Assembly (NCBI GenBank): GCA_963576475.1
Contig: OY754981.1
Location: forward strand, 24,699,411-24,763,410
Direction: 5' to 3'
From: Molanna angustata
Lineage: Eukaryota; Arthropoda; Insecta; Trichoptera; Molannidae
DNA length: 64,000 nucleotides
Below, piece by piece: positions 1 to 10,691 of this stretch (position 1 is the stretch's first letter; each line of letters begins with the position of its first letter). The notes below the pieces were generated by a model that saw nothing but the letters and a program-made list of their open reading frames with translations, was not told the DNA's origin and ran no database searches. Position numbers and translations under genes: made by a program.

Positions 1-161
1 ACTTGGAAAATTTTGTATGAAAAAAATAATTATTTAAATATTTTTAAAATTCAGCATTTTTATCGCATTCTTTTTAGCGTGACACTGCATCAGGTATACT
101 GGTACATGTTCGCACTTAAATTAGATTTTTAGATGCTCTTGGTTTTTCAGAAGGCGTGAGA

Positions 162-164
<3 letters not shown>

Positions 165-240
<76 letters not shown>
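165..240. repeat. (CA)n microsatellite
   Basis: This is an almost pure CA dinucleotide run of about 38 units with one interruption (ACACATACAC) near 211. It is followed at about 285-350 by a low-complexity stretch of TGTATTG/TTATA-type repeats. Confidence 0.97.
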
Positions 241-242
<2 letters not shown>

Positions 243-246
<4 letters not shown>

Positions 247-767
247 TAACATTTTGATTGCTTTATTACTTTAGATGTTACACTTTGCTGTATTGTATTG
301 TGTTGCATTGTGTTGTATTGTGTTATGTTATATTATATTATATTATATTGTAACACCCACTAGGAAATACTGTAATTGGCGTTATCAACAAGAACTTTAT
401 CTTACTGTATTATCATATTATTGTATAAGCTGTTGTATTTCTGAATAAAATAAAATAAAAAATAAAAAAAAATAAAAAATAATAAATAGTGTTCAAAATC
501 ATAAAAGTAGGTAAAAATATTCATAAATTATTTGAAAAATGTGATGAAATGGCTTGACAAATACATAATAAACTTATTCTTAAGGTCAAATGGCAAATGT
601 GTTGTAACAATTTTTCCTGCAACCAATTTCTATTCAATTTATGTCAGTCGGTATTATAATTATGCACAAACTAAACCTAACCGAATATAATACGGGATGT
701 AATAAAATACGACAGGAAATAATTGTATGATGTGTACGTAAATCTCCATTCACGTTATTTTTTTGGT
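243..767. other. AT-rich stretch, no gene seen
   Basis: This holds simple-sequence TGTATTGTGTT/TATATTATA runs (285-350) and an A-rich AATAAAATAAAAA run at about 443-486 that resembles the decayed 3' tail of a plus-strand retroelement. No coding pattern is visible. Confidence 0.5.
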
Positions 768-852
768 AAAATAAATTTCTCCTCCGCTGGGAACATAACT
801 CAGGAGGCCGGACCTGAAGTCAAACAGCTTACCACTTATGGCACAATGACAG
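768..852 (-). mobile_element. SINE-3 type element, partial
   Basis: The minus strand carries a tRNA-like promoter block (GGTAAGC...GGTTCGA-like, degraded here) followed by AGAAATTTAT. The same block occurs at 20050-20245, 31763-31947, 47950-48157 and 58924-59044. Only the tRNA-like end is kept here. This copy is much more diverged than the others. Confidence 0.6.
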
Positions 853-1334
853 AAATTCTCGATCGATCTAAAATTCATATAATTCATCGATGCACAGTAT
901 GACGAAATGTTATAATACCTACAACTTAAATATGAGACATCATCAGTAAGACGATTTCAATCGTTGTATACGCCATGTATTATTTATAATTATTGATGAA
1001 GATGGGCCGTAGTGTGTGTGCGCGATAAAATATAAAGACAATAGCGTTGGGAGGAGTGCTTCTTCGTATTGACTGTATCATCAGCTGCCATGAATTATGT
1101 ATTGGAATCTGCCATGCGGTCCATATGGCACGAAGTCGTGTATCTTCTTAACATTACCTAACTGCGCAACTCTGCCAACGGTCTTCACAATGCAGAAATG
1201 AAAAAATACGCGATTTTTTAACGGATAAATCAAATAAATGACTATGATGCTTTTTCAAGTCAGCCCCTTAAACATCCTTGATAATCTGCTCAACCGTGGC
1301 GCTCTAAGATTGAAATTAAAATGTCGCGAAATTG
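853..1334. other. No gene seen
   Basis: Read on the minus strand, 1010-1150 gives a short open stretch (LRAIWTAWQIPIHNSWQL) that faintly recalls a Tc1-type transposase C-terminus. It is too short and diverged to call. The rest is unique-looking AT-rich DNA. Confidence 0.4.
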
Positions 1335-1662
1335 ACAATCACATATTATGACCCGAATGCAGATTCCTAGGTACCTAAATACTAACTCCTAACCTCACTG
1401 AAGTATTCAGTATTCTTAAGTTAGTAATTGCGTTGCAGAGACATCACTAACTAAATACTACGCCAAACTTAAAGTCGATGGCGTAGCGTTTCACATTATT
1501 GTGTATGATGAAAAGCGATAGATAGCTTTCTACGGGCTTAGACTGACAATGTTTTTTTTGTCATAACAACACAAACACATGTAACCAAGATCACACTGAC
1601 AGCTCGATGTCGCGATTTTTCTGAAATTCCAGCGAATTTTCGGCATCTCGTATGGATTGCTG
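1335..1662 (+). repeat. Dispersed repeat A, copy 1
   Basis: This stretch recurs in opposite orientation at about 53270-53590. Shared landmarks in order are CATTCGGGT (reverse-complemented), CTAACTCCTAACCTCACTG, a GTCGATGGCGTAG-like block, CAACACAAACACATGTAA and CCAGCGAATTTTCGGCATC. It has no long reading frame and no recognised terminal repeat, so its class is unknown. Confidence 0.75.
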
Positions 1663-2875
1663 AATACTCTGTTTGGTATTTGATTTGGCAAAATTACCAA
1701 ATACATATTCAATGAAGCCGGATAAAATCATCATCCACCGAAAAAATCTCGTATTTTAGTATTAAACCACTCGTAAAGTTCCTCACTATCAACCTTACTT
1801 TTTGACAGTTCGCAAATGTCCAATGCGCATGCGCTATGTATTTAGATAATATGCATGTCTCTGCAATGCAATTCTCATACAAAAACCTTGTAGCATCCTC
1901 CAGCTAGGAAGCCACATGATCTTCTAACTTAATTGAGCGACTGTGCAATGAAAACATAGTATTTAGAATTTAGTAGGTATTTAGGTAGGACTGTATTTAA
2001 ATAGATAAAAATCTAACAATATTGATAATTTTAATATTTTTTCATTCTTAATAGGATGATCGATCTTATTGCTTTTTAAGGGTCATTTCAACTGATACAA
2101 TTAAAAAAAAACTATAAAAAAACTTAATACCATACAAACGAGTAGGTTGTGGCTAAGACTAAACTCTTCACTAAATAGTAATTTTATATTTTTTTCTTCT
2201 TGAAAGGTTGACAATTCCAAAATACATTTTTATGGAGTACGTTTCAGTTAGATTTTTAATCCAATTTAAGATTCCCAAAAGAGGACAAAATTTTTCACAA
2301 TACACCATACATACAAATATATTGTCGTGAAACTCATAGTATCCACTTTCTGCATGATACCTGTTGAGAAATTGATGCAAAAAATGCATTACTTGCAAGA
2401 TGAGCATGTATGAGACAATATATCAATGATGATGAGGCCATGGATATGTGTCAAGATAGAAGAATACAGTGCTTGGGTCTCACTGCCTACCCCTAGAGAA
2501 ATTTAGAGAGTAAAAAATACACTTTTCTACAGAGCCACATACAATATCAATATGAAGTTGATGACTCAATTTTCCCATACAGAAGCTTTTTTACTTCTGG
2601 TTTATACATTTTTCATACAAATATAGACTTCCACAATATAAATGATGTCTCAATCTCACAATATAAATGATGTTTACCTGCATTTTTTATGGTTTGTTTA
2701 TGATTTGTTTATGATTTGTTTACATTATTTGTTTACATTTGTTAACCAAAAAAAAAATAAAAAAATGTAGCAAATATTTGTACATTGTTAATTCATTGTG
2801 TAAGGACAGAAGCGGGATTAAAAATGCCCAAATAAACACAAAATAAAAGTAATAATGTATGGAGTGTAATTTGTA
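1663..2875. other. No gene; contains a short RTE-type 3' tail
   Basis: The stretch 2427-2515 (plus) resembles the 3' tail that ends in GGGTAGGCAG/ATGGCGTGATG at 49300-49484 and 35445-35550, in a worn form. A short 12-bp tandem (TTTGTTTATGAT) lies at about 2690-2745. The remainder is AT-rich with no supported feature. Confidence 0.45.
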
Positions 2876-3103
2876 TTGACATTAACATCTCAATAGAGAC
2901 GAAGTTTGGATATTTATAGAAGAACCAGGAACTCAGGCACCTACAGGGCTTACGACCGTAGGGCTTACGAGGTTGTAAGCCCTGTAGGTGCCTGAGTTCC
3001 TGGTTTTTATATAAATATCCAAAATTCGTCTCTATTGAGATGTTATTGTCAATAAAAATATCATTTGACTCCCGACAGGGAAGAAAATCCAATCCCGACA
3101 GTT
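2876..3103. mobile_element. Palindromic MITE family P, short deletion copy
   Basis: The left arm 2876-2960 and right arm 2971-3052 are near-perfect reverse complements. Both contain ATCTCAATAGAGACGAA and GGCACCTACAGGGCTTACGA, so the DNA would fold into one long hairpin. The right side continues into CTCCCGACAGGGAA, the outer terminal block of this family. Fuller or other copies are at 11687-11876, 20275-20435, 27700-27935, 29608-30255, 33530-33885 and 53215-53275. Confidence 0.85.
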
Positions 3104-3643
3104 TACATAATTTAAAAAAATATATATATTTGTTATGGAGTGTTGATAGTAGAATAATATGTCCCAACTCTCAAATTTGTTTCTGAGATTAAATGTATAC
3201 CGGTGGGTCTGAAAGTGTTGAAAAAATTAGGTACAATTTCAACAAAGTACATAAGAATAAATTTAAAAAGTTTTCATTTTACTGCTTATTTATAAATACT
3301 TAGCATTTATCGGAATCTGTGTATCGAAGATCAGAGTACAGACGGCATTATTGAATACTTTTGTACTCATAGTAATAATTGAGTAGTTGATGTAGGTACA
3401 AATAATCTATAGATGTTTTTATAAGTTTACAAAATGACGATTTGAGTAATACACACATCGGACCGCATGGCAGGAGTAATGATTTCATTCTAAGGATATT
3501 GCTTGTATTAAGGACATACTGTTAACTGTAATATGCAAATGCAACATCTCAATACAGAACACTGTATTGTCCCTTTACATCAGTGGTGGCCCAACATTTA
3601 TGGAGGAGTGATCAAATAAACATTTGATAATTATTTATTTATT
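3104..3643. other. No gene seen
   Basis: This is AT-rich non-coding sequence. Its end (3620-3645, ATTTATTTATTTAC) looks like the T-rich reverse complement of a retroelement tail, which the neighbouring DNA transposon may have interrupted. Confidence 0.4.
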
Positions 3644-4305
3644 TACACAGGGTGTATCATGAGGAGTGGATCAACCGAAGCATGGAGGTAGAGGACGTCA
3701 ATACCTATCGATTTAACCCCCATGTATGTTCAGCGATATTGGGTGGTTCAAAAGTTATGTACACTTTTGTAAAATTTGAATAAAAATCGGCTTTCATACT
3801 TAACTACATCACTGTACCTAAACTATTAGGTTTGCGATCATGATTTTTTTTTCAGGGAATAGTTCAATAGTGATGCTTAATGAAAATAATACCGTTATGA
3901 GTCAGTACATAATAACTTTAAAAACAAAACAAAAAATTTTTTAAAAATTTTGGAAGCCTCAATTTTCCACTAACTTTTCAAAGGCTCTTGGAACAATAAT
4001 TTCACATAACTTTTTTTTCCACAAGTTATCTTAAAAACTACTAACATTCATAGAGAGCCAACTTTGCAAATTTCATTCGCCTTGTATTAGAGGATCATGT
4101 TGAAAAATTCACTTAAATTGTACGACTGCCAAAAATCGATATTTTTTTCCAGAGACTTGTTAAATGGGTAATAAAAATTGTTTTTAAATTATTTGTTGTA
4201 TTCAATCGTATTTATTGTGGTACCTACTTTATTCAAATAATAAAAAAATCAAATAAAGAAGTTAAACAAAAATTTCTTTTTTTTAATTCGATTATGTTTC
4301 AGTAG

Positions 4306-4572
4306 TTTAGCGTCTGGCCCATAGTCTGGCCCCCAAGATCCCCAGATTTTAATCCTGTGGACTTTTGTATTTGGGGTTATTACAAAGAGTTAGTATACAA
4401 AAGTGAATACAATTCAATTGAGGAATTAAGACGAAAATTGGCTCAGGCACAAATTATGATTAACGGAAATGAAGAAGCATTCAACAAACTGAAGAGCGAC
4501 TTTTTGAGAAGATGTAGGCTATGCATAGCTAATAATGGTGCACATTTCGAAAATTTATTACAAAAAATTTAA
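4306..4572 (+). pseudogene. Transposase C-terminal remnant (Tc1/mariner superfamily)
   Basis: The reading frame is open from just after an in-frame TAG at 4303-4305 to the TAA at 4570-4572. It opens with VWPPRSPDFNPVDFCIWGYY, which carries the SPDxNPxDF/W signature around the last catalytic acidic residue of Tc1/mariner-superfamily DDE/D transposases. It ends with RRCRLCIANNGAHFENLL, the kind of C-terminus seen in many insect transposases of this type. The earlier catalytic acidic residues and the DNA-binding domain are absent, so it cannot be an active enzyme. It sits exactly between the two inverted-repeat arms of its own element, which supports the assignment. A GTG at 4357 begins the frame's only longer start-like segment, but no genuine start codon is expected in such a remnant. 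Confidence 0.85.
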
Positions 4573-4845
4573 CGATGCATATGTAACATATGTATTTGTA
4601 AAAAAAAGATAAAAAAAAAACAAGAGAAAAATCTAAAACTTTGACTTACATTATGGCTCGTTTTATTTAGTAAACTTTTTATTCTACGTAATCGCTAAAC
4701 AAAATAACTTTTTAAGTTGTCTTTCATTTAAGTGAACTTTTCAACACGATCCTCTAATACAAGGCAAATGAAATTTGCAGAGCTAGCTTTCTATGAATGG
4801 TAGTAGTTTTTAAGATAACTTGTGGAAAAAAAAGTTATGTGAAAT

Positions 4846-5026
4846 TTTTTCAATATTAGGCACTGTCACTTCGTGGTAGAACTCCATAATTAATTAAAAC
4901 TATGAAAAAAAACCATTCTGACGATGCTCATCATAGAGCGATACCGGTGAATGGGAGTCGCGTTTGCGAAAAATTTAAATAGAACGTAAAATTAAATATA
5001 ATTTTTTTTTCATAGTTTTAATTAAT
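4846..5026. mobile_element. Small MITE nested in the right arm of the mariner-type element
   Basis: The right arm is interrupted where TATGTGAAAT is duplicated (4836-4845 and 5027-5036); the left arm lacks the extra DNA. The insert contains inverted repeats ATAATTAATTAAAACTATG... (from 4886) and its reverse complement (to 5029) of about 27 bp. The 10-bp duplication is long for a cut-and-paste MITE, so its class is open. Confidence 0.7.
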
Positions 5027-5387
5027 TATGTGAAATTATTGTTCCAAGAGCCTTTGAAAAGTTAGTGGAAAATTGAGGCTTCCAAAATTTTTTAAGATTT
5101 TTTGTTTTGTTTTTAAAGTTATTAGGTACTGACTCACAATGGTATTATTTTCATTAAGCATCACTATTGAACTATTCCCTGAAAAAAAATCATGATCGCA
5201 AACCTAATAGTTTAGGTACAGTGATGTAGTTTAGTATGAAATCCGATTTTTATTCAAATTTTACAAAAGTGTACATAACTTGTGAACCACCCAATATCGC
5301 TGAACATACATGGGGGTTAAATTGATAGGTATTGAGGTCCTCTACCTCCATGCTTCGGTTGATCCACTCCTCATGATACACCCTGTA

Positions 5388-5904
5388 TATACGCCCTAAA
5401 TGGGCTTTTACATACACAATTACAAATTATTAAAACATATGTTCATGAACCACGAAGCAAAATACATACACACATACATAATAATAAATAGGTATATGTA
5501 ACAACAAAAAAATATCAAGAAAAAAATGTATAAATTTACAAAATATATAGGTAGTGACGTACAATAAAAATAAAATTAAAGAAAAACAAGCAAAGGATTA
5601 AGGAAAAACAAAAAATAAAAAAAAATGAAATGAAAAAAGAAGAAGAACCCAGAATTTATACAATCTTTAAAAGTCTCTCTTTATATAAATATATTGAACA
5701 GCAAAAGACATCAACAGAAACAAACTCATTACCATGTCTATGTAGTCTCAGAATAGGCGAGTGAATACAATAATTATTACTTGATTTTATGATAAAAAAT
5801 AGTGATGCCTGTGTTTGTCGTGTAATTATCAAATAAAATTTACAAAGTACTACAACTAATCTGTGGGTCAATACTTTTTTTTTAATGGATGGAAATGGAA
5901 CTCT
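5388..5904. other. No gene; A-rich retroelement-like sequence
   Basis: A- and T-rich sequence with many AATAAA-like words and no long frame. It may continue the retroelement 3' region that begins before the mariner-type insertion (3620-3645). This is inference only. Confidence 0.35.
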
Positions 5905-6022
5905 TATACGTGGAAGATGGATTCTAATGGATGATGGATACGTGTCTAGATAGAATAATGCGGTTTTTGGCTATCTCTACCTTCCCCATGAGGAAGATGG
6001 CATGATAGTATGTATGTAGATG
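5905..6022 (+). mobile_element. RTE-type 3' tail, degraded copy
   Basis: The order is a CTACCTTCCCCATGAGG-like block, then GGCATGATAGTATGTATG. This is a worn version of the tail seen intact at 49300-49484 (minus) and attached to coding sequence at 35445-35850. The TATG-rich end is the 3' terminus. Confidence 0.6.
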
Positions 6023-6085
6023 AATACTATTATATTCATAGTAAGGAAGAGTAAAGAAATTCAGTTTTCAATAGATAATATCAAA

Positions 6086-6175
6086 ATACCAGTTGCATGT
6101 AACACATGAGATCCAACTGTCGATGGCGAAAGTATGCATCATAATTGAAGAATACGTACCAAACTATAAACATTA
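6086..6175 (-). repeat. Dispersed repeat B fragment
   Basis: This is the reverse complement of 42265-42345 and of the end of 36590-36990. The shared core is GACAGTTGGATCTCATG...CATGCAACTA. No coding potential is seen. Confidence 0.65.
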
Positions 6176-6933
6176 CTATTTACTATTCCATAGTAGTGGA
6201 GAGTGAAAATGTAGTTTACAAATTAAACTATGAAAATAAAATAATCTTTTGATAGTGTTCCTTGAAGAGAAAATTTTATTAGGTTCACCTGCTCATAAAC
6301 TTCCAACTACATATTAAAATCCTTAGGCCACGTCAAGCTCGCGGGCAATTGATTTCCTATAACTGCTTTGCACTGTAGAAGCTGGAAGAAATCTGGTTTG
6401 CTATTAAAATCACCTTCATTTCCATTTCATAAATAAACCCAATCCTTTGTGCTTTTTTTTTCTTTTGTTCTCGCTTTGTTATGCGCATATTGCCATACCA
6501 ATGTTTCATATGAGGCATTCCTGGAATTTGGAAAACATGGTATTTTACGAGTATATAAACATTCAATCGTATCCTCTGTCAGCATTTGTCCTTTTAAAAC
6601 AACTTCAAAAAAAGGAGGAGAGTATCAATTCCTCGTTATTTTTTTTAATGTAACGTCAGCGATAATTCATTACCACGTTAAGTCTGAGTCAAATTGTTAA
6701 ACGCTGTCCGCTATCGCAAAGCAATAATTTTTTGGAAATTTGACGTTTATTGTAGAAAGTTTTTCTACAACAATAAACGTAAAATCATTATATTAATTTA
6801 TACAACATTTTATGACAATTTCATACTTAACGTTGATATTAACAAATTTTCATGATTAATTGTAGAGAACGATTAAGATTGGATTATAATCGAGTACTAA
6901 TTTATACATTTTTAAGAGGAAGATAAGAACGTA
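6176..6933. other. No gene; contains a perfect short hairpin
   Basis: A hairpin at about 6743-6780 (ACGTTTATTGTAGAAA / TTTCTACA..CAATAAACGT) stands out. The rest is AT-rich and non-coding by eye. Confidence 0.4.
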
Positions 6934-7167
6934 TCATGAGTATCCCCCCAGCTCTTGTTTCAATGCCGTATTGGTCTTACGCAGGTCTTGTAGATCCTCA
7001 CTTAACTGTCCTTCAGTCCCTGTTTCTCTAAATAGTATTTTTCGAGCATCCAGCCATTCATTCATCCGTCCATGTTTTATTTTTATAAAAAAATATGTAA
7101 ATTCCTCGATTTTTTTAGCGAAACTGTTTCGTGAGTATGTTGACCTGCAGTATGCAAATATGAACAT
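6934..7167 (-). CDS. Unidentified coding-like frame, coiled-coil end
   Basis: I do not recognise this. The minus-strand frame ends with a charged, coding-like stretch, MNEWLDARKILFRETGTEGQ followed by a heptad-like LSEDLQDLRKTNTALKQEL and a stop. Local base composition is less AT-rich than the surroundings. The first half (before about 7080) is low-complexity and probably not translated. No AG acceptor lies immediately before the good part, although a CAG at about 7118 could serve as one. It could be a last exon, a retroelement fragment or chance. Confidence 0.25.
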   Translation of the reverse strand: MFIFAYCRSTYSRNSFAKKIEEFTYFFIKIKHGRMNEWLDARKILFRETGTEGQLSEDLQDLRKTNTALKQELGGYS

Positions 7168-8799
7168 ACAAATTAAGAAGATTGTTTATTTTTGTGTCGA
7201 AAAGTAAACACTTGCAGTGATTTATTAGTTTGCAAAGGATCAACTTGCAAACATCAAATACGAAGCAACAGTCTGTTCAAATATCTGCATAATTTAATAA
7301 TATATGAAGCCAAAAAACACCTGCATCATTCCTATGTATTTTGACTTCTGTAATAAACATACATATATATTTGTTAGACAACACTATTTATAACTATATA
7401 AAAAATATTTTTTATTATGTATAAGTTTATGTATGATTTAACTATGGCTAATTTCTAGCATATTATAATATGTACTTAAGGCCCTTGTATACCCTGAGTA
7501 AACGGATGTACGCAAAAATGCACACTAAATTACCTTCTAATGTATGAAACACGAAAAAAATATTGTATCACCTGATATGTGATATACAACATTTTATCGT
7601 GTAAAAAAGGTAAAATTTAGAGGTTTTCTTTAAATAGCAAGAAAAGTTATTAAAATATTATAATAATAAAAAAGCCAGTCGCTAGATTTTCATATTTTCA
7701 TTCGATTGAAGTAAAATATACTTCATAGGTCTTGTAGTTTTTAAGTTACGTTTAATAAAAAAAATAAAAAGGGGTTTTACTTAAACTAATTTTACAAGAT
7801 AAGTATTAAACAAATTCATAATTAAAAAAAACGCATGCAATGGAATAAAGATTTACATACACACTGTTTCTTATTTCAAAGACGTATCTTTTGAGGGTAT
7901 TAGGGAAATTATTTTCAAAATATACTATATAGCCTACTATAGTCTCTTAATACCTGTACAGCGTACAATGGCATATTTCTCGTTGCTATATTTCATTTAG
8001 TATCTCTCTTTCTTGCATTATCTATGATCTTTGATATTTATGTATCGTTTAATCATCAGGAACCTACTTATTTCATGTAACGCATTATTACATGCAAAAT
8101 ATAAATCTGCACTCTAATCCAAATTCAAATGAAAACAAACACAGACTGGATCTCGTATTTACGAAATAACACAACAAAGGCTTCGGAGAATAAAAAATAT
8201 TGCTACCAAATAAGGTTTACGTTAGAGCATAATATACAAACATTTAATACCTACAGCCTTGGAGTAAATTTGTAACAGTCTGCAGAGCGAAGCCGTTGTT
8301 GTGAACTATGGGAAAAAATAATATCATAGTCAAAGTGAATGGAAGATCCGGCAGTATGGAAACACAAAACTCACAAGGCTAGACATCTTAGGTGTGGATA
8401 CATAGCAATAATACAGCATATTTTTTTCTTCGATACAGATCACATAGAAGCGTACCCGCCAATTATCTCGTACTTAAAGTATTTTTTATTTGCAAAAATG
8501 AGATTGTCTGGTTCGATATTACTATGATGGATGTTTCAATTTTTGTGTTTGGTGGGATTAAAATTAACACGTGGCTCATAATGCTTAATTTCGCAGATTT
8601 ATTGTTCAAATATATTGTATTTTTTAACATTAATTAACTAATTTTGTTTTGATTTCTCTAGTAATATTTTTATGTCATCTCGATAATTATATACATGTTA
8701 AAATAATTTGTTTTTTTTCTTGTTGGTACTAAGACATTCACGAATGCGAAAATAGCACGATAAATTTTGCCCGTAAACAAACAAAAAATTGTATAAAAT
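7168..8799. other. No gene seen
   Basis: AT-rich intron-like or intergenic DNA. The stretch 7865-7955 is shared in reverse orientation with about 50595-50690 inside the second piggyBac-like MITE, so part of it is probably old MITE sequence. Confidence 0.45.
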
Positions 8800-9425
8800 A
8801 AAGTATGTACTAAATTCAATTTTTATAAAAATTGTTAAAAAAAGATTGAGATGTACCTACTACTACAATGTTTATATTTTATATAGAAAATTGAATTATC
8901 TAGTTGGGTGTTCCGGCTTTTTTAGATATTTTAAAAACATTGGAAATATAGACAGTTAAACACAAATTGATCATAAAAAATGTTTTCTTAGAACACAATG
9001 TTTGCGAAACAATGCAACTTAAAAAAATGATATTTTGTATTTGTCTATATTGATACCAACTTTCAGCGTTCTAGCTTTTATGGTTTTTGAGATATATGGA
9101 AAAATGAAGTAAAAATTCAATACTTAATAACCCCTGACTAAAACAAAAATCGAAATTCTGAATATAAAATTTTTGTAGGCCTATAACTATCTATATATTC
9201 TGGCATTGTAGGCTCTGTGCATTGAGCGGGTCAAAAGTTAGGTATAAGGGTGAGGGGACAAACACACAAAGACACACAAAGTGTTGTACATCAAATTCTG
9301 AATTCATCCATATATTTATACCAGATTCATTTTTTTTCCATTTTTGGAACAAAACTGGCCGGAAAATAAAATAAAAATGTATCAGTCCCTGCACTCTATT
9401 TTTTTCCCTACGACACGACATAAAG
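8800..9425. repeat. Dispersed repeat C, copy 1
   Basis: Blocks here match 41815-42120, 21420-21880 and 24165-24250. They include GAATTATCTAGTTGGG (reverse complement at about 41992), a TTTTTGAGATATATGG-AAAAATGAA block and the CCCCTGACT/AGTCAGGGGTTAT motif. No protein is encoded. The family boundaries and class could not be set by eye. Confidence 0.55.
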
Positions 9426-9619
9426 TTATGAAATAATTAAAAAAAAGTTTTTTTTTGGAGAATTCATATCAAATTTAAAAATTGTGTGACGACCATTTAT
9501 TAAATTAATGTTCAAAATACTAATCATGATATTTTTTTTCATGACTCATTATTTGAACAATTTGTGTAATTTGATTTCAGAATATTCCTATATATGTTTA
9601 CAAAAAATGTACGTTCATG

Positions 9620-9775
9620 AATTTGGTATGATTCAATTCCCGGTGGAGACACAGTTTTTAATTGAGTTTTCAGTCGGGATCTGCGAGACGAGAAGCATCA
9701 TAAATCTGCATAATAACTTATTTTTGGGTGCGTATTAAATTAGTATTTTACACACTATTAGTTGCTGGAGAAACA
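9620..9775 (+). mobile_element. SINE-2 copy, degraded
   Basis: It contains the GATTCAATTCCCGGTGGAGA box-B region, the GGGATCTGCGAGACGA block, TTGGGTGCGTATTAAAT and a TTAGTTGC end. These occur in the same order at 48264-48462 and 54550-54775. The 5' tRNA-like half is too worn to read. Confidence 0.65.
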
Positions 9776-10100
9776 ATACAAAATATTTCATTTTAGACCT
9801 TGATAATCTATCTCGGCGTAAACGTTCGGTCATTGTAATCATCGAATTTTGTGGAATAATACTTTGGTATATTTATTCAATAATTCTTAAAATGGATTTC
9901 CACTCTGTTAACACAAAAACTTTAGAATCATCAAAATAAAATAAAATAACAGTTTTAAAACTACAACCTTAGATTTTAAATATTTTTACACAATTATGGA
10001 AAAACATTCTTGCAATCAAAGTCTAAAACACCGGTTTGTTGGAAGAAGTTCCTTGACTTATCATAAATTGTATGGATTTTGCTGGTTATTCTTTTGAGGA
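9776..10100. other. No gene seen
   Basis: AT-rich stretch between a SINE and a retrotransposon fragment with no recognised feature. Confidence 0.4.
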
Positions 10101-10265
10101 AGTGTAAAAGCCATCCAACCTCACGTTACAGAATACTATTCATCTTCCTTCACTATTCTTGCTGCCCGGGTGTGGAACAATTTAGCATTTGATATAAGAA
10201 CTGCCATATCACTTCCAATTTTCAAATCTCGTCTTAAATGCTCACTCTTCCTCTCAATTCCATAA
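10101..10265 (+). pseudogene. Non-LTR retrotransposon ORF2, last about 50 residues
   Basis: In frame from 10101 the plus strand reads ...VTEYYSSSFTILAARVWNNL, then AFDIRTAISLPIFKSRLK and a TAA at 10263-10265. The pattern of an (A)R(x)WN(x)LP-type motif, then a STFK/IFKSRLK motif just before the stop, is the usual C-terminus of CR1/Jockey-group reverse transcriptases. The sequence is severely 5'-truncated. A pyrimidine-rich 3' untranslated stretch follows to about 10430. It is not the same family as the minus-strand copy at 12803-15638. Confidence 0.75.
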
Positions 10266-10439
10266 CGAACATATATCCCAATTTCACTTTCCATCCCTTT
10301 TGATCGCTACTCATCCTCTCCCTTCCCTTTCTGATTTTCCTCTCCTTTCTGAATTTGTGTAATTGCTCACTTTTGTTTTGATGTATTATACTGGTTGTGT
10401 TATTGTGTTATTATGTATAGCTACGCCCACCTCCACCCG

Positions 10440-10691
10440 CTCCGCATATGGGGACTGAAACGGCCCCTTCACAGAACGTTAGTAAGAATGACAAAGAATG
10501 CATGGCACGAAAAGTAGCCCTAGAAGCTCCTCTAGACTCGTGGTCTCGGCACAATTGTGCAAAAAATTACAATCAACGTCGGTGAAGATAATATTCACAG
10601 ACATGGATTGTCGCGAGAGTACTTCAAGCCTGTGACTGTAAAACTGGGCATCAGAGAGTTGACCAAGGACACTCATGGAATTTCATTTTTT
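10440..10691 (-). other. GC-richer sequence between retroelement fragments
   Basis: On the minus strand this follows the stop codon and A-run of the next fragment. It ends in CCCATATGCGGAGCGG. It may be further 3' untranslated sequence or a separate insert. It has a 65-codon open frame that resembles no protein I know. Confidence 0.35.

Larger units (their letters stand above)
3646..5387 (+). mobile_element. Tc1/mariner-type element with very long inverted repeats
   Basis: The two ends are reverse complements starting ACAGGGTGTATCATGAGG and reaching inward for about 470 bp (left arm to about 4117, right arm from about 4725). TA dinucleotides at 3644-3645 and 5388-5389 fit the TA target duplication of the Tc1/mariner superfamily. 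The first base pair of the termini is mismatched. The centre holds a remnant of transposase reading on the plus strand. The right arm is lengthened by a nested insert at about 4846-5026. The element is non-autonomous now because only the transposase C-terminus remains. Confidence 0.85.

Noticed and set aside
1010..1150. Minus-strand peptide LRAIWTAWQIPIHNSWQL as Tc1 transposase C-terminus
   Set aside because: Similarity is only a vague W..IP....I.SIRR pattern and no inverted repeats were found around it.
165..3100. CRISPR-like arrays among the short repeats of the window
   Set aside because: The tandem arrays have no unique spacers between repeats, and the sequence is eukaryotic.
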